Positions 43,881 to 55,400 of a stretch of DNA of 64,000 nt are shown here, one piece after another. The translations under genes were made by a program, and so were the position numbers. The notes beneath the pieces were generated by a model. It did no database searches. It was not told the origin of the DNA and saw only the letters and a list, made by a program, of their open reading frames with translations. The DNA lies in assembly GCF_900095735.1 (NCBI RefSeq), contig NZ_FNLO01000001.1, forward strand, positions 62,001 to 126,000, in the 5' to 3' direction. Each line of letters begins with the position of its first letter. Within the stretch, counting starts at the first letter, position 1. The stretch is from Chitinasiproducens palmae (GTDB lineage: Bacteria; Pseudomonadota; Gammaproteobacteria; Burkholderiales; Burkholderiaceae).

Positions 43881-44531
43881 TGGGGAACGGTCGTCGACAG
43901 AAGGGCGTAATGTAGCGCCGGGCCAGAAAGGCGGCAAGTGCGGCGACGGGCTTCTCGCCAGGATGGTCCGCGCGTTCGTCACGCCGGTCACCGTGGTGCG
44001 GGTCGAGACAGGTCGCGACTCGCGATTGCCTCGCGATCGACTCACGATCGACTCACGGTCCACACAGGTCGATGCTGCAACGGTGGAGGCGTGGTTGTGA
44101 CAGTACTACGATCGTTGCAAGGCCGACCCGATTTCGGCATCGCGCGCGATTGGGACGACTCCGGCTAGCTGTCGGTAACGGCGTGACGCTGCGGTCCAAT
44201 GTCGCAGCGGAGACTGTACGCGTCGCGGACCTCGCATCGCGTCAAACCGCATGGCGCGCTGTTGGCGGCACCGGGACGACGCTTGGCGCAGGTCGACGGC
44301 TTGGCATCACATTGGAGCGGACGCGCGTCGCGGGCTGGCCGACCGCGCTCTCCCGTGTCACGACCCGCATGGCCGCACCGACCACTGAACGCGTGAGCCG
44401 CGGTGTCCGCCGACTGCCCGCTCGCTCCAGCCGCGGCGCGGGAGGCACCAGCGAATTCGGCGCCCTCAGGCGCCGAATGGTGCACAGCGTCAGCGCACCG
44501 CCAGGCTCTGCGCCCGACGATTTGCGCTGGC
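43881..44531. other. Intergenic region, nothing clear
   Basis: About 650 bases between the LysE-type gene and pckG with only shadow frames. No clear promoter was identified. Confidence 0.5.
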
Positions 44532-46397
44532 TCAGGCTGACAGCGCGCTCAGCCGCGTATGAATCTCGGCCTGGGTTTCGCGCAACGCGGCCGGCAGGCC
44601 GGCTTCGAGTTTCTGGAACAACTCGTCATGCAACGCGAGTTCGTCATGCCACGCCTGCGCGTCGATCGACATGACGCTGTCGAACGCATCGCGGTCAAAG
44701 GACAAGCCTTCCCACTCCAGGTCCTCGTAGGCGGGCGACACGCCGAACAGGTGGTCATGGCCCTGCGCGCGGCCCTCGATGCGGCCCACGATCCACTGCA
44801 GGACCCGCATGTTCTCGCCGAAGCCCGGCCAGACGAACTTTCCGTCCGCGCCCTTGCGGAACCAGTTCACGCAGAAGATGCGCGGCAGCCGCGCGCCGCT
44901 GTCGCCGAGGCGCTTGCCGAGCGTCAACCAGTGCGCGAAGTACTCGCTCATGTTGTAGCCGCAGAACGGCAGCATCGCAAACGGGTCGCGCCGAACCACA
45001 CCCTGCTGTCCCACCGCAGCCGCCGTGGTCTCTGAACCCATCGTCGCGGCCATGTAGACGCCCTCGGTCCAGTTGCGCGCTTCGCTGACCAGCGGCACGG
45101 TGGTCGAACGACGGCCGCCGAAGATGAAGGCGTCGATTTCGACGCCGGCCGGATTCTCCCATTCGGGATCGATCGACGGGCACTGCGAAGCCGGCGCGGT
45201 AAAACGCGCGTTCGGGTGCGCCGCCTTGCGGCCCGTGCTGCGTCCGATCTCGGGCGTCCAGTCCTGGCCTTGCCAGTCGATCAGGTGCGCAGGGGCCTCG
45301 TCCGTCATCCCTTCCCACCAGACGTCCCCATCGTCGGTCAGCGCGACGTTGGTGAAGATCACGTTGCGCGCGAGCGTCGCCATCGCGTTGGGATTGGTCC
45401 GCTCGCCCGTTCCGGGGGCAACCCCGAAGTAGCCAGCCTCGGGATTGATCGCGCGCAGCCGACCGTTGGCATCAGGCTTGATCCACGCAATGTCATCGCC
45501 GATCGTCGTGATCTGCCAGCCGGGCAACGCCGCCGGTGGGATCAACATCGCGAAATTGGTCTTGCCGCAGGCCGACGGGAAGGCCGCAGCGATGTGGTGC
45601 TTGCGGCCCTCGGGCGACGTGACGCCGAGGATCAGCATGTGCTCTGCGAGCCAGCCTTCGTCGCGTCCCATCTTCGACGCAATGCGTAGCGCCAGGCACT
45701 TCTTGCCAAGCAGCGCGTTGCCGCCATAGCCCGAACCGTAACTCCAGATCTCGCGCGTTTCGGGATAGTGGACGATGTACTTGACGGGGTTGCAGGGCCA
45801 GGCGACATCGGCCGCGCCATCGACCAACGGTGCGCCAACCGTGTGCACGCAGGGCACGAACTCGCCGGACTCGCCGAGCACCTCGTAGACCGCGCGCCCC
45901 ATGCGGGTCATGATGCGCATGTTGACCACGACATACGGGCTGTCCGAGAGCTCGACGCCGATCTGCGCGATCGGCGAACCGAGCGGACCCATCGAAAACG
46001 GCACTACGTATAGTGTTCGGCCACGCATCGCACCGTCGAACAAACCGTCCAGGGTGCCACGCATCTCCTTCGGATCGGCCCAGTTGTTGGTGGGACCCGC
46101 ATCCTCGCGCCGAGCCGAGCAAATGAAAGTACGGTCTTCGACGCGCGCCACATCCGACGGGTCGGAGCACGCCAGGAAGGAGCCCGGACGCTTCGCCGCG
46201 TTCAACGGACGCAGGGTGCCGGCAGCCACCATTTCAGCGCACAGGCGATCGTATTCTTCCTGGGAGCCGTCGCACCACACGACGCGGTCCGGTTTCGCAA
46301 GCGCGACGATGCGTCCGACCCACTCGATGAGGGCTGCATGGCGGACATATGCGGGCGCGCCCAATGTCGTGCGCGTTTCGTCGGCAGGCTGAGTCAT
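44532..46397 (-). CDS. pckG: Phosphoenolpyruvate carboxykinase (GTP)
   Basis: The 621-residue protein is the GTP-dependent PEPCK that converts oxaloacetate and GTP to PEP, GDP and CO2, the entry to gluconeogenesis. The P-loop [13 protein letters not shown] (about residue 276) holds the reactive cysteine typical of the GTP class, with the R-loop region [13 protein letters not shown] and the [11 protein letters not shown] block. Length is normal. GGAG precedes the ATG at 46,397. This is a core metabolic gene, notable on a replicon with a plasmid-type origin. Confidence 0.97.
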   Translation of the reverse strand: MTQPADETRTTLGAPAYVRHAALIEWVGRIVALAKPDRVVWCDGSQEEYDRLCAEMVAAGTLRPLNAAKRPGSFLACSDPSDVARVEDRTFICSARREDAGPTNNWADPKEMRGTLDGLFDGAMRGRTLYVVPFSMGPLGSPIAQIGVELSDSPYVVVNMRIMTRMGRAVYEVLGESGEFVPCVHTVGAPLVDGAADVAWPCNPVKYIVHYPETREIWSYGSGYGGNALLGKKCLALRIASKMGRDEGWLAEHMLILGVTSPEGRKHHIAAAFPSACGKTNFAMLIPPAALPGWQITTIGDDIAWIKPDANGRLRAINPEAGYFGVAPGTGERTNPNAMATLARNVIFTNVALTDDGDVWWEGMTDEAPAHLIDWQGQDWTPEIGRSTGRKAAHPNARFTAPASQCPSIDPEWENPAGVEIDAFIFGGRRSTTVPLVSEARNWTEGVYMAATMGSETTAAAVGQQGVVRRDPFAMLPFCGYNMSEYFAHWLTLGKRLGDSGARLPRIFCVNWFRKGADGKFVWPGFGENMRVLQWIVGRIEGRAQGHDHLFGVSPAYEDLEWEGLSFDRDAFDSVMSIDAQAWHDELALHDELFQKLEAGLPAALRETQAEIHTRLSALSA

Positions 46398-46760
46398 GCG
46401 TGTCTCCGTATTTTTGAAATGGGGTGCGCGCGGTGCTGCCACCGCGATGCATCGGCAAAGTATGCCACGCGTGTCTTGCCGACGGCGCGTGGCAAGCCGC
46501 ACGCCTGTCGGCGCACTTGACCTGGATCAACACGCCAATGCCGCCGCGGCGCCGGCGCCGCGTGCCTTATGACTGCTTCGACGAGCATCGGATCGACGCA
46601 GAAGCGGCAAGAAGCGCGCTGGTTCGCGGCAAAGCCGTGGCAGGGCAAACACTTGGCAACCATCGACATGGCGGTCGCCGCGGTGTCTTACTGGCCAGCG
46701 CGCCGCAGCGATTCCTCACGCTCGCGCGCCGGTCGGAGGCCGGATCGCCCCGTCTCGTCA
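46398..46760. other. Region upstream of pckG
   Basis: 363 bases between pckG and the end of the L,D-transpeptidase gene, both leftward. It should contain the pckG promoter but I see no confident -35/-10 pair. Confidence 0.45.
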
Positions 46761-47618
46761 TTAATCTGCGGTGTCGTTGGCCACGGCGTCCTTGTACTTA
46801 TCGCCGTGACGCTTAGGGTCGGGCGACCAGCTGGGTCGCTGTTCCGCGCCGGAGTCCAGGACCACGAGATAACGTCCCGCATCCTTGACCGGCTTGCGGT
46901 CGCCGTGAAGCACGGCGACCGACTGCGTTTCCTTTTGCCGTTTCTCGTATTCGGCATCCAGGACGCCGTGTCGGTCAAGGAATGCGTTCAACGTGGCCGG
47001 GATCCGCACGCAGCCCTTCGAATGGCGCTCGCCGAGCAAAAACTCAAGCCGGTCCGGATCCGTCGCGTGCATCTGGAAACGCATTGCGCTGCTAGCCGGC
47101 TTTCCCCAGCCACGACGCGCCTGCTGCCAGCCGAAATCATAGACGCGCATGCCTTTGGCGCCATAACCGCGGATGCCATTCTCGTTTTTCGTGCCTTCGG
47201 CCCGGTAGTCCATGTTCTCGGGCGTGTGCAGGAAGACCCCGAGGGGCGTGATGAAGTGCTCGAATTTGCCCGGCATGCCGGTGGAAACCGGAGACGCACC
47301 CACCATTTGCCAGTGCTGATGCGCGTTGCCACGCCAGAACAGGAACAGCGCCTGCACGTTTGGATTGCGGTCGACCGCCACGACATACTGGTTGGCAAGG
47401 TCGGGCACCTTGGCCGCGGCCAACGCTCTTTGCAGCCGTTCCGCATAGCTGCGCTGGGCCGTCGCGGGCACGTCGAGGCGTCGGTCGACTTCCTGTGCGA
47501 ACGCGCCCTGCAGTTCCGAGCTGTGTGCGAGTAGATCGGCCACATTCGCGCGGGCGCAGCCCGGCGCCGCGATATTCATCATGCCGACGGCGGCAAGCGA
47601 AACGGACAGACGTCGCAT
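46761..47618 (-). CDS. L,D-transpeptidase (YkuD domain), secreted
   Basis: The 285-residue product has a signal sequence (RRLSVSLAAVGMMNIAAPGCARA, about 1-24) and a C-terminal YkuD-type domain with the catalytic HSKGCVRIP motif (Cys about residue 217). These enzymes form 3-3 cross-links or attach proteins to peptidoglycan in the periplasm. The ATG at 47,618 gives the cleanest signal peptide; an ATG at 47,697 is possible. Longer in-frame readings to 48,287 look spurious. Confidence 0.82.
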   Translation of the reverse strand: MRRLSVSLAAVGMMNIAAPGCARANVADLLAHSSELQGAFAQEVDRRLDVPATAQRSYAERLQRALAAAKVPDLANQYVVAVDRNPNVQALFLFWRGNAHQHWQMVGASPVSTGMPGKFEHFITPLGVFLHTPENMDYRAEGTKNENGIRGYGAKGMRVYDFGWQQARRGWGKPASSAMRFQMHATDPDRLEFLLGERHSKGCVRIPATLNAFLDRHGVLDAEYEKRQKETQSVAVLHGDRKPVKDAGRYLVVLDSGAEQRPSWSPDPKRHGDKYKDAVANDTAD

Positions 47619-48355
47619 CCGTCGGACGGCCAATCGGCAGCGCGTGCCAGATCCGGGCATTCCCGCCTGATGTGTCGACGACCGCATCACTGGCATTCCC
47701 ACGCCGTGCGGCTCCGCTGGAACCGTCCGCGGGCTCTCGCTTTCGATGTCGAGCGTGCCCGACCCGACCGCCTTCTCCGCACCGATCTTCGCAGTGTCCA
47801 TTTCACCGCGCCTGCCAAAGACTACCCATGCATTTGCTACAACCATGACCATCCTGTTCCTTGCGACGACGCGCGGAAACCAAGCAAATCGCTTGCCCGC
47901 GACGCTGCGGTGTCGTCGCTTCGGAGCGCCTCGCGTGAGCAGCCGATCTGCGTCGGAGTCCGAGAACGTGCTCGACCCATAGCTGCCCGGCAGCGCTCGT
48001 GCCAGTTCGGACTCGTCTGGAAACCGCAGCCGCCGCTTGGATCGCACGCGGCACAGGCACGGCCAACCTCGGTTCGCCGCACTCGGTGACGCGCTCCGCC
48101 ACGCTCGGACGCGCGCCGCAATTGCCGGACGCACGCGCGGCGGTCGCTCGCGTCGCCGCCAGTCGGCTTTAGTGATGTGATATGTTGCTGCGCAGCACCC
48201 CCGCGCGTCGCGCGCCACGAAGCAAGGCCGCGCAGGTGCCGACGCTGTCGCCGGCCGACGCTTTGGAGTGCAGCGCCGCGATGCCAACCCAATATTCGGG
48301 CACGCCGAATCAGCGGTCGCTTGCCGACCGCCCGACCGTGCCCGCGCTCCGCACG
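47619..48355. other. Divergent intergenic region
   Basis: About 740 bases between the leftward L,D-transpeptidase and the rightward MFS gene. Frames extend into it from both genes but lose coding character. No distinct gene or RNA is seen. Confidence 0.45.
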
Positions 48356-49618
48356 ATGCCCACCGACTCTACTCCTGATTCCACGCCGCCCGGCTCCCTT
48401 CCGTCCGACCCGCCCTACATGACGCGGGGCAGCGCGCGTTATCGACGCGCCAGCATTGCGCTTTTCTGCGCCGGCTTCGGCATCTTCTCGATGCTGTACT
48501 GCGTGCAGCCCCTGTTGCCTTTGCTGTCGGAATACTGGCAAGTGACGCCAGCGCAGAGCAGTCTGTCAGTATCGGTCACCACCGCTGCGCTCGCTTTCTC
48601 GATCATCGGCATTGGCATGCACGCCGATCGCGTGGACCGCAAGGTGTTGATGAGTGCGGCGCTGATGCTCGGTGTGCTGTGTACCTTCGCAGTCGCCTTG
48701 TCGCCGAGTTGGCCCGCGCTGATCGGACTGCGCCTGCTCGAAGGTGTGGTACTGGGCGGCGCGCCAGCCGTCGCGATGGCGTACCTCGCCGAGGAAGTGC
48801 ATGCGCAGAGCCTCGGTTTTGCGATGGGGCTGTACGTCGGCGGGACTGCGATCGGTGGCATGTCGGGACGCGTCCTGACCGGCCTGGCCGCCGATTTCTT
48901 CGGCTGGCGGGTGGCGCTGGGCGTGGCCGCGTCAGCCGCGCTGATCGCCGGCCTCGTGTTCGTCAAACTGCTACCGCCCTCGACACATTTCAATAAACGT
49001 CAGGGAAATGCGGGCAGCCTGTTCAAGACGCTGGTGGCGGAAGCACGTAATACCGCTCTGTTGCGTTTGCTCGCACTCGCCTTCCTGGTTATGGGCAGCT
49101 TCGTGTCGATCTACAACTATGCGTCGTTCCGCCTGGGCGCGCCGCCCTATTCCCTCAGCCAGACGGCGATCGGTGCTATTTTCGTCGTCTATCTGTTGGG
49201 CAGCGGTGCGTCGACGGCATTCGGACGGCTGGCTGACCGCTTCGGGCGCCGGCCCGTGCTGCTCGCAGGCGCGAGCGTCATGGCAGCCGGTGTGTTGCTC
49301 ACCTTGAGCGCGCCGCTCGCGCTGATCATACTCGGCATTGCGGTGATGACCGTCGGCTTTTTCGGCGCACATTCGGTGGCGAGCGCAACCGTCGGACGGG
49401 TCGCGCGCGGACCCAAAGCCCAGGCGGCATCGCTGTATCTGCTCAGCTACTACCTCGGTTCCAGTGTCCTCGGATCGCTTGGCGGCACCTTCTACCGCAT
49501 TGCCGGATGGCCCGGCGTCGTCGGCATGGTGACTGCCGCGCTGTTGCTTGCGGTGGTGACGATGGCCTGGCCGTCGCGCACGGCCGGCGCGCCGCCGAAA
49601 CATCCCGGCCATGCATAG
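48356..49618 (+). CDS. MFS transporter (YnfM-like)
   Basis: The 420-residue protein has a hydrophilic N-terminus of about 35 residues followed by about 12 hydrophobic segments, with GMHADRVDRKVLM (loop 2-3 motif) and RLADRFGRRPVLL (loop 8-9 motif) typical of drug-proton antiporter MFS members. The YnfM branch fits best. The substrate is unknown. The ATG at 48,356 is a choice; ATG 48,419 would trim the hydrophilic tail. Confidence 0.88.
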   Translation: MPTDSTPDSTPPGSLPSDPPYMTRGSARYRRASIALFCAGFGIFSMLYCVQPLLPLLSEYWQVTPAQSSLSVSVTTAALAFSIIGIGMHADRVDRKVLMSAALMLGVLCTFAVALSPSWPALIGLRLLEGVVLGGAPAVAMAYLAEEVHAQSLGFAMGLYVGGTAIGGMSGRVLTGLAADFFGWRVALGVAASAALIAGLVFVKLLPPSTHFNKRQGNAGSLFKTLVAEARNTALLRLLALAFLVMGSFVSIYNYASFRLGAPPYSLSQTAIGAIFVVYLLGSGASTAFGRLADRFGRRPVLLAGASVMAAGVLLTLSAPLALIILGIAVMTVGFFGAHSVASATVGRVARGPKAQAASLYLLSYYLGSSVLGSLGGTFYRIAGWPGVVGMVTAALLLAVVTMAWPSRTAGAPPKHPGHA

Positions 49619-49667
49619 CACGCGTTAGCCTGACGTACCGCGGGGAGATGCCAGGACGCGGCCGCGT

Positions 49668-49695
49668 CAGCCAGCAGCCAGCAGCCAGCAGCCAG
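49668..49695. repeat. 7-bp tandem repeat
   Basis: Four perfect copies of CAGCCAG lie between the MFS and carbonic anhydrase genes, which converge here. The role is unknown. Confidence 0.85.
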
Positions 49696-49714
49696 GCAGC
49701 GCTTACGCCGCTAG

Positions 49715-50410
49715 TCAGGCAGCGCCGCTCGACCCCGGCTGGGCGGCGCCTTCGGCCGACGACAAGTGCTTCGAGCGCACCGCGCAAACCTTTGGATGAC
49801 GATCGAGCGGGAGAAAGCCGCCCGATTCGCCGTCCATCGCGTCAATCGAGCCGCTCTCGATGTCGTACACCCAGCCATGCAGGTCCATGCGCCCCTGCGC
49901 CAACGCCAGCGCAACGGACGGATGCGTGCGGATGTTGGCCAGTTGTGCAACGACGTTGTCACGCACCAACGCGCTCAGACGCGCCTCTCCGGAACCGTAT
50001 TCGCGCGAGAAATTGATCGCGCGCGCCGCGTCCGCATGTCGCAACCAGCTTGCCACCGCCGGCAGATGGTTCAGACACATGCAGGAGGAGATGGCGGTCA
50101 TCGCCCCGCAGTCCGAATGCCCGCAAATTACGATGTCCGACACCCCAAGGACCGACACCGCGTATTCGACGGTTGCGGATACCCCGCCCGGTTCCGGTCC
50201 GTATGACGGCACGATGTTGCCGGCGTTGCGGATCACGAAGAGTTCGCCCGGTTCGCGCTGGGTCAGCAGCTCCGGGACCACCCGGCTGTCGGAGCAGGTG
50301 ACGAACAAAGCCTTGGGCTTCTGATGATTGGACAGCTCCTTGAACAGCTCCGATCGCTCCGGGTAGGCGGTCTGTCTGAATTTCAAGAAGCCTTCGATGA
50401 TTTCCTGCAT
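49715..50410 (-). CDS. can: Beta-class carbonic anhydrase
   Basis: The 231-residue cytoplasmic enzyme hydrates CO2 to bicarbonate. Zinc-site motifs are TCSDSRVVP (about residues 38-46) and CGHSDCGAM (about 97-105). GGAG lies seven bases before the ATG. It ends facing the MFS gene. The symbol follows the E. coli Can/CynT family; which of the two is closer is not resolved. Confidence 0.93.
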   Translation of the reverse strand: MQEIIEGFLKFRQTAYPERSELFKELSNHQKPKALFVTCSDSRVVPELLTQREPGELFVIRNAGNIVPSYGPEPGGVSATVEYAVSVLGVSDIVICGHSDCGAMTAISSCMCLNHLPAVASWLRHADAARAINFSREYGSGEARLSALVRDNVVAQLANIRTHPSVALALAQGRMDLHGWVYDIESGSIDAMDGESGGFLPLDRHPKVCAVRSKHLSSAEGAAQPGSSGAA

Positions 50411-50784
50411 GCTTCGCTCCGTGACGCATGTATCGTGAAGACGGCGGACGCGGCGCGCCCGGCGACCTCGAATCGGGTCAGGCGCGATTATCGCCTGTTC
50501 CGGCGCCGCGCACTCGAACGGGCGTTCGACTGAACGACACAGCGCTGTCCGGTTCGCATGCATCGCTGCCGCGGAATGCGCCGCGAGCGCCCTGCCGAGT
50601 CACCCGCCCCGCCACTGACCCGCCGTGTCGCTGCGCCGCGATACCCTATAATGCGCCTGGTCGGACGGCCCAAAAATCGAGACAGCACAGTCCGGCCGAT
50701 CCCGATGCCGCTTCCGGCACGCCGCCGCCGCCCGTGCGTGCGCGCGGCCCCCGCGACTGGTGCGAATCGTCTCCCTTCCATCCC
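50411..50784. promoter_or_regulatory. Divergent region between carbonic anhydrase and dinB
   Basis: A TATAAT hexamer at 50,647-50,652 is the best rightward -10 candidate for dinB; its -35 is not clear. No LexA box was seen. Confidence 0.4.
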
Positions 50785-51936
50785 ATGAGCGCGGACGCAC
50801 GTCGCATCGCCCACCTCGACATGGACGCGTTCTACGCGTCGGTCGAACTGCTGCGCTATCCCGAATTGCGCGGACGCCCGGTCGTCATCGGCGGCGGGCG
50901 GAGCGCGACGCCCGAGGTGGACGAGCAGGGCCAACGTCACTTCAAACAGCTTCGGAACTACGTCGGACGCGGGGTGGTCACGACCTCCACCTACGAGGCA
51001 CGGGCACTTGGCGTGTTCTCGGCGATGGGCATGATGAAGGCGGCGCGATTGGCCCCCGATGCAGTGTTGCTGCCGACCGACTTCGATTCGTACCGCCGTT
51101 ATTCGAGATTGTTCAAGCAAGCGGTCGCCGCCTTCACGGATCAAATTGAAGATCGTGGCATCGACGAAATCTACATCGACCTGAGCCAGCTTCCGGAAGC
51201 GTCGGCACCGCTGGGTAGGCGCATCAAGAACGCCGTGCGCGAAGCGACCGGCCTGACCTGCTCGATCTGCATCGCGCCGAACAAGCTGCTGGCCAAGATC
51301 GGTTCCGAGCTCGACAAACCGGACGGCCTTACCCTGTTGACGATGGACGATGTGCCGACCCGCATCTGGCCGCTGCCTGCGCGGAAGGTGAACGGCATTG
51401 GTCCGAAGGCCAACGAAAAGCTCGCGACATTGGGCATTACCACGGTAGGCGACCTCGCTGCCGCCGACCCGGCCGTGCTGCAAACGGCCTTTGGCCGCAG
51501 CTATGCGAGCTGGCTGGGGGACGTCGCGCACGGGCGCGACCTACGGCCAGTGGTCGTCGAGTCCGAACCCAAGTCGATGAGCCGCGAGACCACCTTCGAA
51601 CGCGATCTGCACCCGCGCCACGATCGCCCGACCCTGTCGGCGGCATTCACCGGACTGTGCGTGCGTGTCGCCGAGGACCTTGCCCGCAAGGGCTATGTGG
51701 GCCGCACGGTCGGCATCAAGCTGCGCTACGACGACTTCCGCACCGTGACGCGCGATCTGACCCTGCCGGAACCGGTTGCCGACGCAACAGCGATTCGACG
51801 CGCAGCGACCGAGTGCTTGAAGCGCGTTCCGTTGGTGCGTCGCTTGCGCCTGCTGGGTGTACGCGTCAGCGCGCTGGAACCGGCTGGCGCCGTCGCAGTG
51901 CCGGCCCCCGAACAAGGCGAACTGCCGTTCCGCTGA
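50785..51936 (+). CDS. dinB: DNA polymerase IV
   Basis: The 383-residue Y-family polymerase carries out translesion synthesis. The catalytic HLDMDAFYASVE (about 8-19) and IDEIYIDLS (about 128-136) segments contain the metal-binding carboxylates. Helix-hairpin-helix VNGIGPKANEKLATLGI and the little-finger domain follow. The C-terminus QGELPFR looks like a beta-clamp binding motif. A segment of about 20 residues after VVIGGG (with ATPEVDEQGQ) is longer than in E. coli DinB. The ATG at 50,785 matches the family start. Confidence 0.95.
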   Translation: MSADARRIAHLDMDAFYASVELLRYPELRGRPVVIGGGRSATPEVDEQGQRHFKQLRNYVGRGVVTTSTYEARALGVFSAMGMMKAARLAPDAVLLPTDFDSYRRYSRLFKQAVAAFTDQIEDRGIDEIYIDLSQLPEASAPLGRRIKNAVREATGLTCSICIAPNKLLAKIGSELDKPDGLTLLTMDDVPTRIWPLPARKVNGIGPKANEKLATLGITTVGDLAAADPAVLQTAFGRSYASWLGDVAHGRDLRPVVVESEPKSMSRETTFERDLHPRHDRPTLSAAFTGLCVRVAEDLARKGYVGRTVGIKLRYDDFRTVTRDLTLPEPVADATAIRRAATECLKRVPLVRRLRLLGVRVSALEPAGAVAVPAPEQGELPFR

Positions 51937-52467
51937 CGCACTACGCTTTCTCCGCTCTGGACAACGCATCGTCCTGCCCAGCGGTCAATCGCTGCCCGCT
52001 CTGCGGGCCTGCCGCGGGGCACCGCTGCACGTCCCGCCGGATCGAGCGGCGCCGATGGATGCGCCGCCGGGCGGCGCCGCGCTCACTGTTCGCCGCTGGC
52101 CTCGCCTTGTCATGCCGCCCCAACGCCGTCGCAGCCATTCCGGCGTCATCCGACTCGCCACGCCCCAAGGACGGCGGTTCGTCGCAAATTGCGATACTTG
52201 GCCCGTTTCCTGCGCTCCGATACACGGGGAAACCCGCGTTTATGTGGCGTGGTTGATGCACGGCGGCACGGCTTTGCGCGATCAGCGCGCCGTTATGGCA
52301 TGCTTGACTTGTCACACCAGCTCGCCGGGGGGGGACACCCCGCCGGCGCACGCGTGCCGAACACCGAATCGATATGACCTCCACTGCTACGGTTCGAATG
52401 GCCATCCGCGCCAGCAACGGCATGTCGTGCAATGGGCAGCACTCGCGCCGCGCACCGGACGTCCTTG
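51937..52467. other. Intergenic region, nothing clear
   Basis: About 530 bases with no convincing gene. A G-run with a facing C-run at about 52,327-52,342 could fold locally; I assign it no role. Confidence 0.45.
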
Positions 52468-55400
52468 ATGCGTGAACGTCGAGCCGATTCGCGCCCACGG
52501 CCCCGCCGCCAGACCTTCTGGCTGAGCGCAGGCATCGCCGCGCTTGCGCTCGCTTTCGACGCGGTTGGCGGTTTCGTTCTGTGGCAAGAGCATGAGGATG
52601 CGCGCTTGCAGGCGCAGACGGAGATCGCCAACGTCGCCAATGCGGTCGCCCGCGACATCGCGCGCAATGTCGAAGTGATCGATCTGGCGCTGGAAGCCGT
52701 TCGCGACAACCTGCACCACGACAAGCTTTTTTCGCTCGGCCTGGGACTTAGTCATTCGCTGCTGTTCCAGCGGGCCGCCGTCGCGAAAAAGCTGGGCGCA
52801 GTGATCGTCACCGATGCCGACGGCAACATCGTGCTGGATTCGTTTGCGCTTTTTCCGCGCCAGGGCAACATCGTCAACCGCCCTTTTTTCACCGCACAGA
52901 AGGCTGACCCGCACCGCGGCCTGTTCATCAGCCTGCCGACTGTCAGCAATCTCAATTCGCTGTGGTACATCTGCCTGAGTCGGGCGATTCTTACTGCCGA
53001 TGGCAAGTTCGACGGCATCGTGTTTGGCTCGCTGAAGCTCGATTACTTCGACCAGCTGTTCGCCCAGATCGACCTCGGCAAGGCGGGGACGTTGGCACTC
53101 GTTCGCGCGGACGGCCACCTGATGTTCCGGCGGCCCTTCAAGGTCGAGGAGCTGGGAGCCGACCTCAGCCCCAGCGCGCTGATGGTCAACGCGCGCCGCG
53201 CACCCTCGGGTCACTTCACCACCATCTCGCAGCTCGACAAGGTCGAACGCATCTACGCCTATACGACCTTGCCCGGCAGCGACATGCTGCTTTCCGTCGG
53301 TCGCTCGGTCGACGAGGTCTATGCGCCATGGCGGAAACGCGCCCGCTCGATCATCCTGATCTTCGCGGGCGTGAACCTCGCCATGTTTGCGATGGCGCTC
53401 GTTCTGCGGCGCGCGTTCCGTCGTCAGCAGGCAGCGAGTGACGAGGCACAGCGCAACGCCGCGCTGTTCAGCGGCGCGCTCGACGGTTCGCCGATCGGCA
53501 CGGCCCTGATGGAGCTGCACGGGCGCGCGACTCATGTGAACCCGGCACTTTGCGAGATGCTCGGCTACAGCCCGAGCGAGTTGCTCCAGTCGGATCTGGC
53601 CAACCTGACGCACGATGACACGCGCCAGGCAGACGAGATCTGGATCAACCGCATGCTGAACGGCGAGATCACTTCCTACGCGACGGAATGGTTGCTGCAC
53701 ACGAAGAGCGGCGCCACGCTCTGGACGCTGCGAAGCGTGTCGTTGGTCCGCGACGGCAATGGACGCCCGCTCTACTTCATCGGTCACGTGCAGGACATCA
53801 CCGCGCGCAAGGTGGCCGAAAAGGCACTGTATGAGGAGAAGGAGCGGCTGCGCATCACGCTGGTGGCGATCACGGACGGCGTGATCGTCACCGACGCGCG
53901 CGGCCAGATCGTCTTCGCGAATCCGGTCGCCGAGGTCATCCTGGGGCGTCACGTCGCGACCCTGGCCGGACAGCCCGCGGGTACGGCGATCGCGTTGCTC
54001 GACGAGGCGACGCTCGCGCCGCGACCGGACATCGCGGCAGCATGCCTCGGCCCGAATGGCACCGAGCAACATCGCAGCGGCGGCGTGATTCGAGATCCCG
54101 CCGGCACGCTCCGTTTCGTGGAGGCCAGCGCGGCGCCAGTGCGGACACCGGGCGGCGAAAGCCTCGGCAGCGTCGTGGTGCTGCGCGACGTGACGGAATC
54201 GCGCGACCTGCAGCAGCGGCTGATGTACAACGCCTCGCACGACAGCCTGACCGGCCTGCCGAACCGGACCGCGTTCGAGGCCGCGCTGGACGCCGCGATC
54301 GCCGAAGTGCGCGGCACTGCAACCACCCACGCGCTGGCTTTCCTGGATCTTGACCGGTTCAAGATCATCAACGACAGCGCGGGTCACGCCGCGGGCGATG
54401 CACTGCTGAAGGCCGTGGCGGAACTGTTGCGCTCGCAGTTGCGCGCCACTGACATGGTCGGCAGGCTTGGCGGGGACGAATTCGGCGTGCTGTTGCACAA
54501 TTGCGCGCTGGATGACGCGCGGCGCGTGCTCGAACAGGTCGTCCATGCCACCGAAGCCATGCGCTTCGACTGGGGCGGGCACCGCTACTCCGTTGGTGTC
54601 AGCATCGGCCTGACCGACATCGTCGACGACGCCACCAATCGCAGCACGCTGCTCACGCAGGCCGACGTGGCTTGCTACGCGGCGAAGAACTCGGGACGCA
54701 ACCGCGTCAATGTCTACCGAGACGAGCAGAGCGAGGCGATGGACTACCATCGCAAGATCCTCGTCGCGGCCGGCATCCGGCAAGCCATCGACGAGGACCG
54801 CTTTGCGCTGTTCGCGCAACGGATCGCGACTACCCGGCCGTCGGAGGAACAGCGGTACGAGATCCTGACCCGGATGCGGGACAGCAATGGCAATACGATT
54901 TCACCCGGCCTCTTCATTCCGGCAGCCGAGCGCTACGATCTGATGGCGAGCATCGATCGCTGGGTGCTGCGTCGCCTGATGATCGATTATGGCGAAGCGC
55001 TCGCCCGGGTGCCGCACCTCAACGTGCACGTCAACCTGTCGGCCAATTCTCTGAACGACCCGCACCTGCTCGATTTCATCGAATCGCTGTTCGCCGCGTC
55101 ACCGTTGGCGCCTAAGACGATTACTTTCGAGATAACGGAGACGGCTCTCGTGCGCAATGCGGAGTCGGCCGCGCACGTGATCGGGCGGTTGCGCGCACAG
55201 GGCAGCGAGGTGGCGCTGGATGATTTCGGGATCGGCCTCAGCTCGTTCAGCTATCTGCGGAGCTTCCCGGTCGATGTCGTGAAGATCGACGGCGGCTTTG
55301 TGGTCAATATGTCGCGTAACACGGTCGACCGGAATATCGTCAACTCGATTCATCGCATCGCCACTGAACTGGGCGCACGGACGGTGGCGGAATCGGTCGA

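Noticed and set aside
47619-48287. N-terminal extension of the L,D-transpeptidase gene
   Set aside because: The extension has shadow composition; a signal peptide begins at 47,618.
52387-54819. An 810-codon minus-strand frame
   Set aside because: Antisense to the PAS-GGDEF-EAL gene and without domains.
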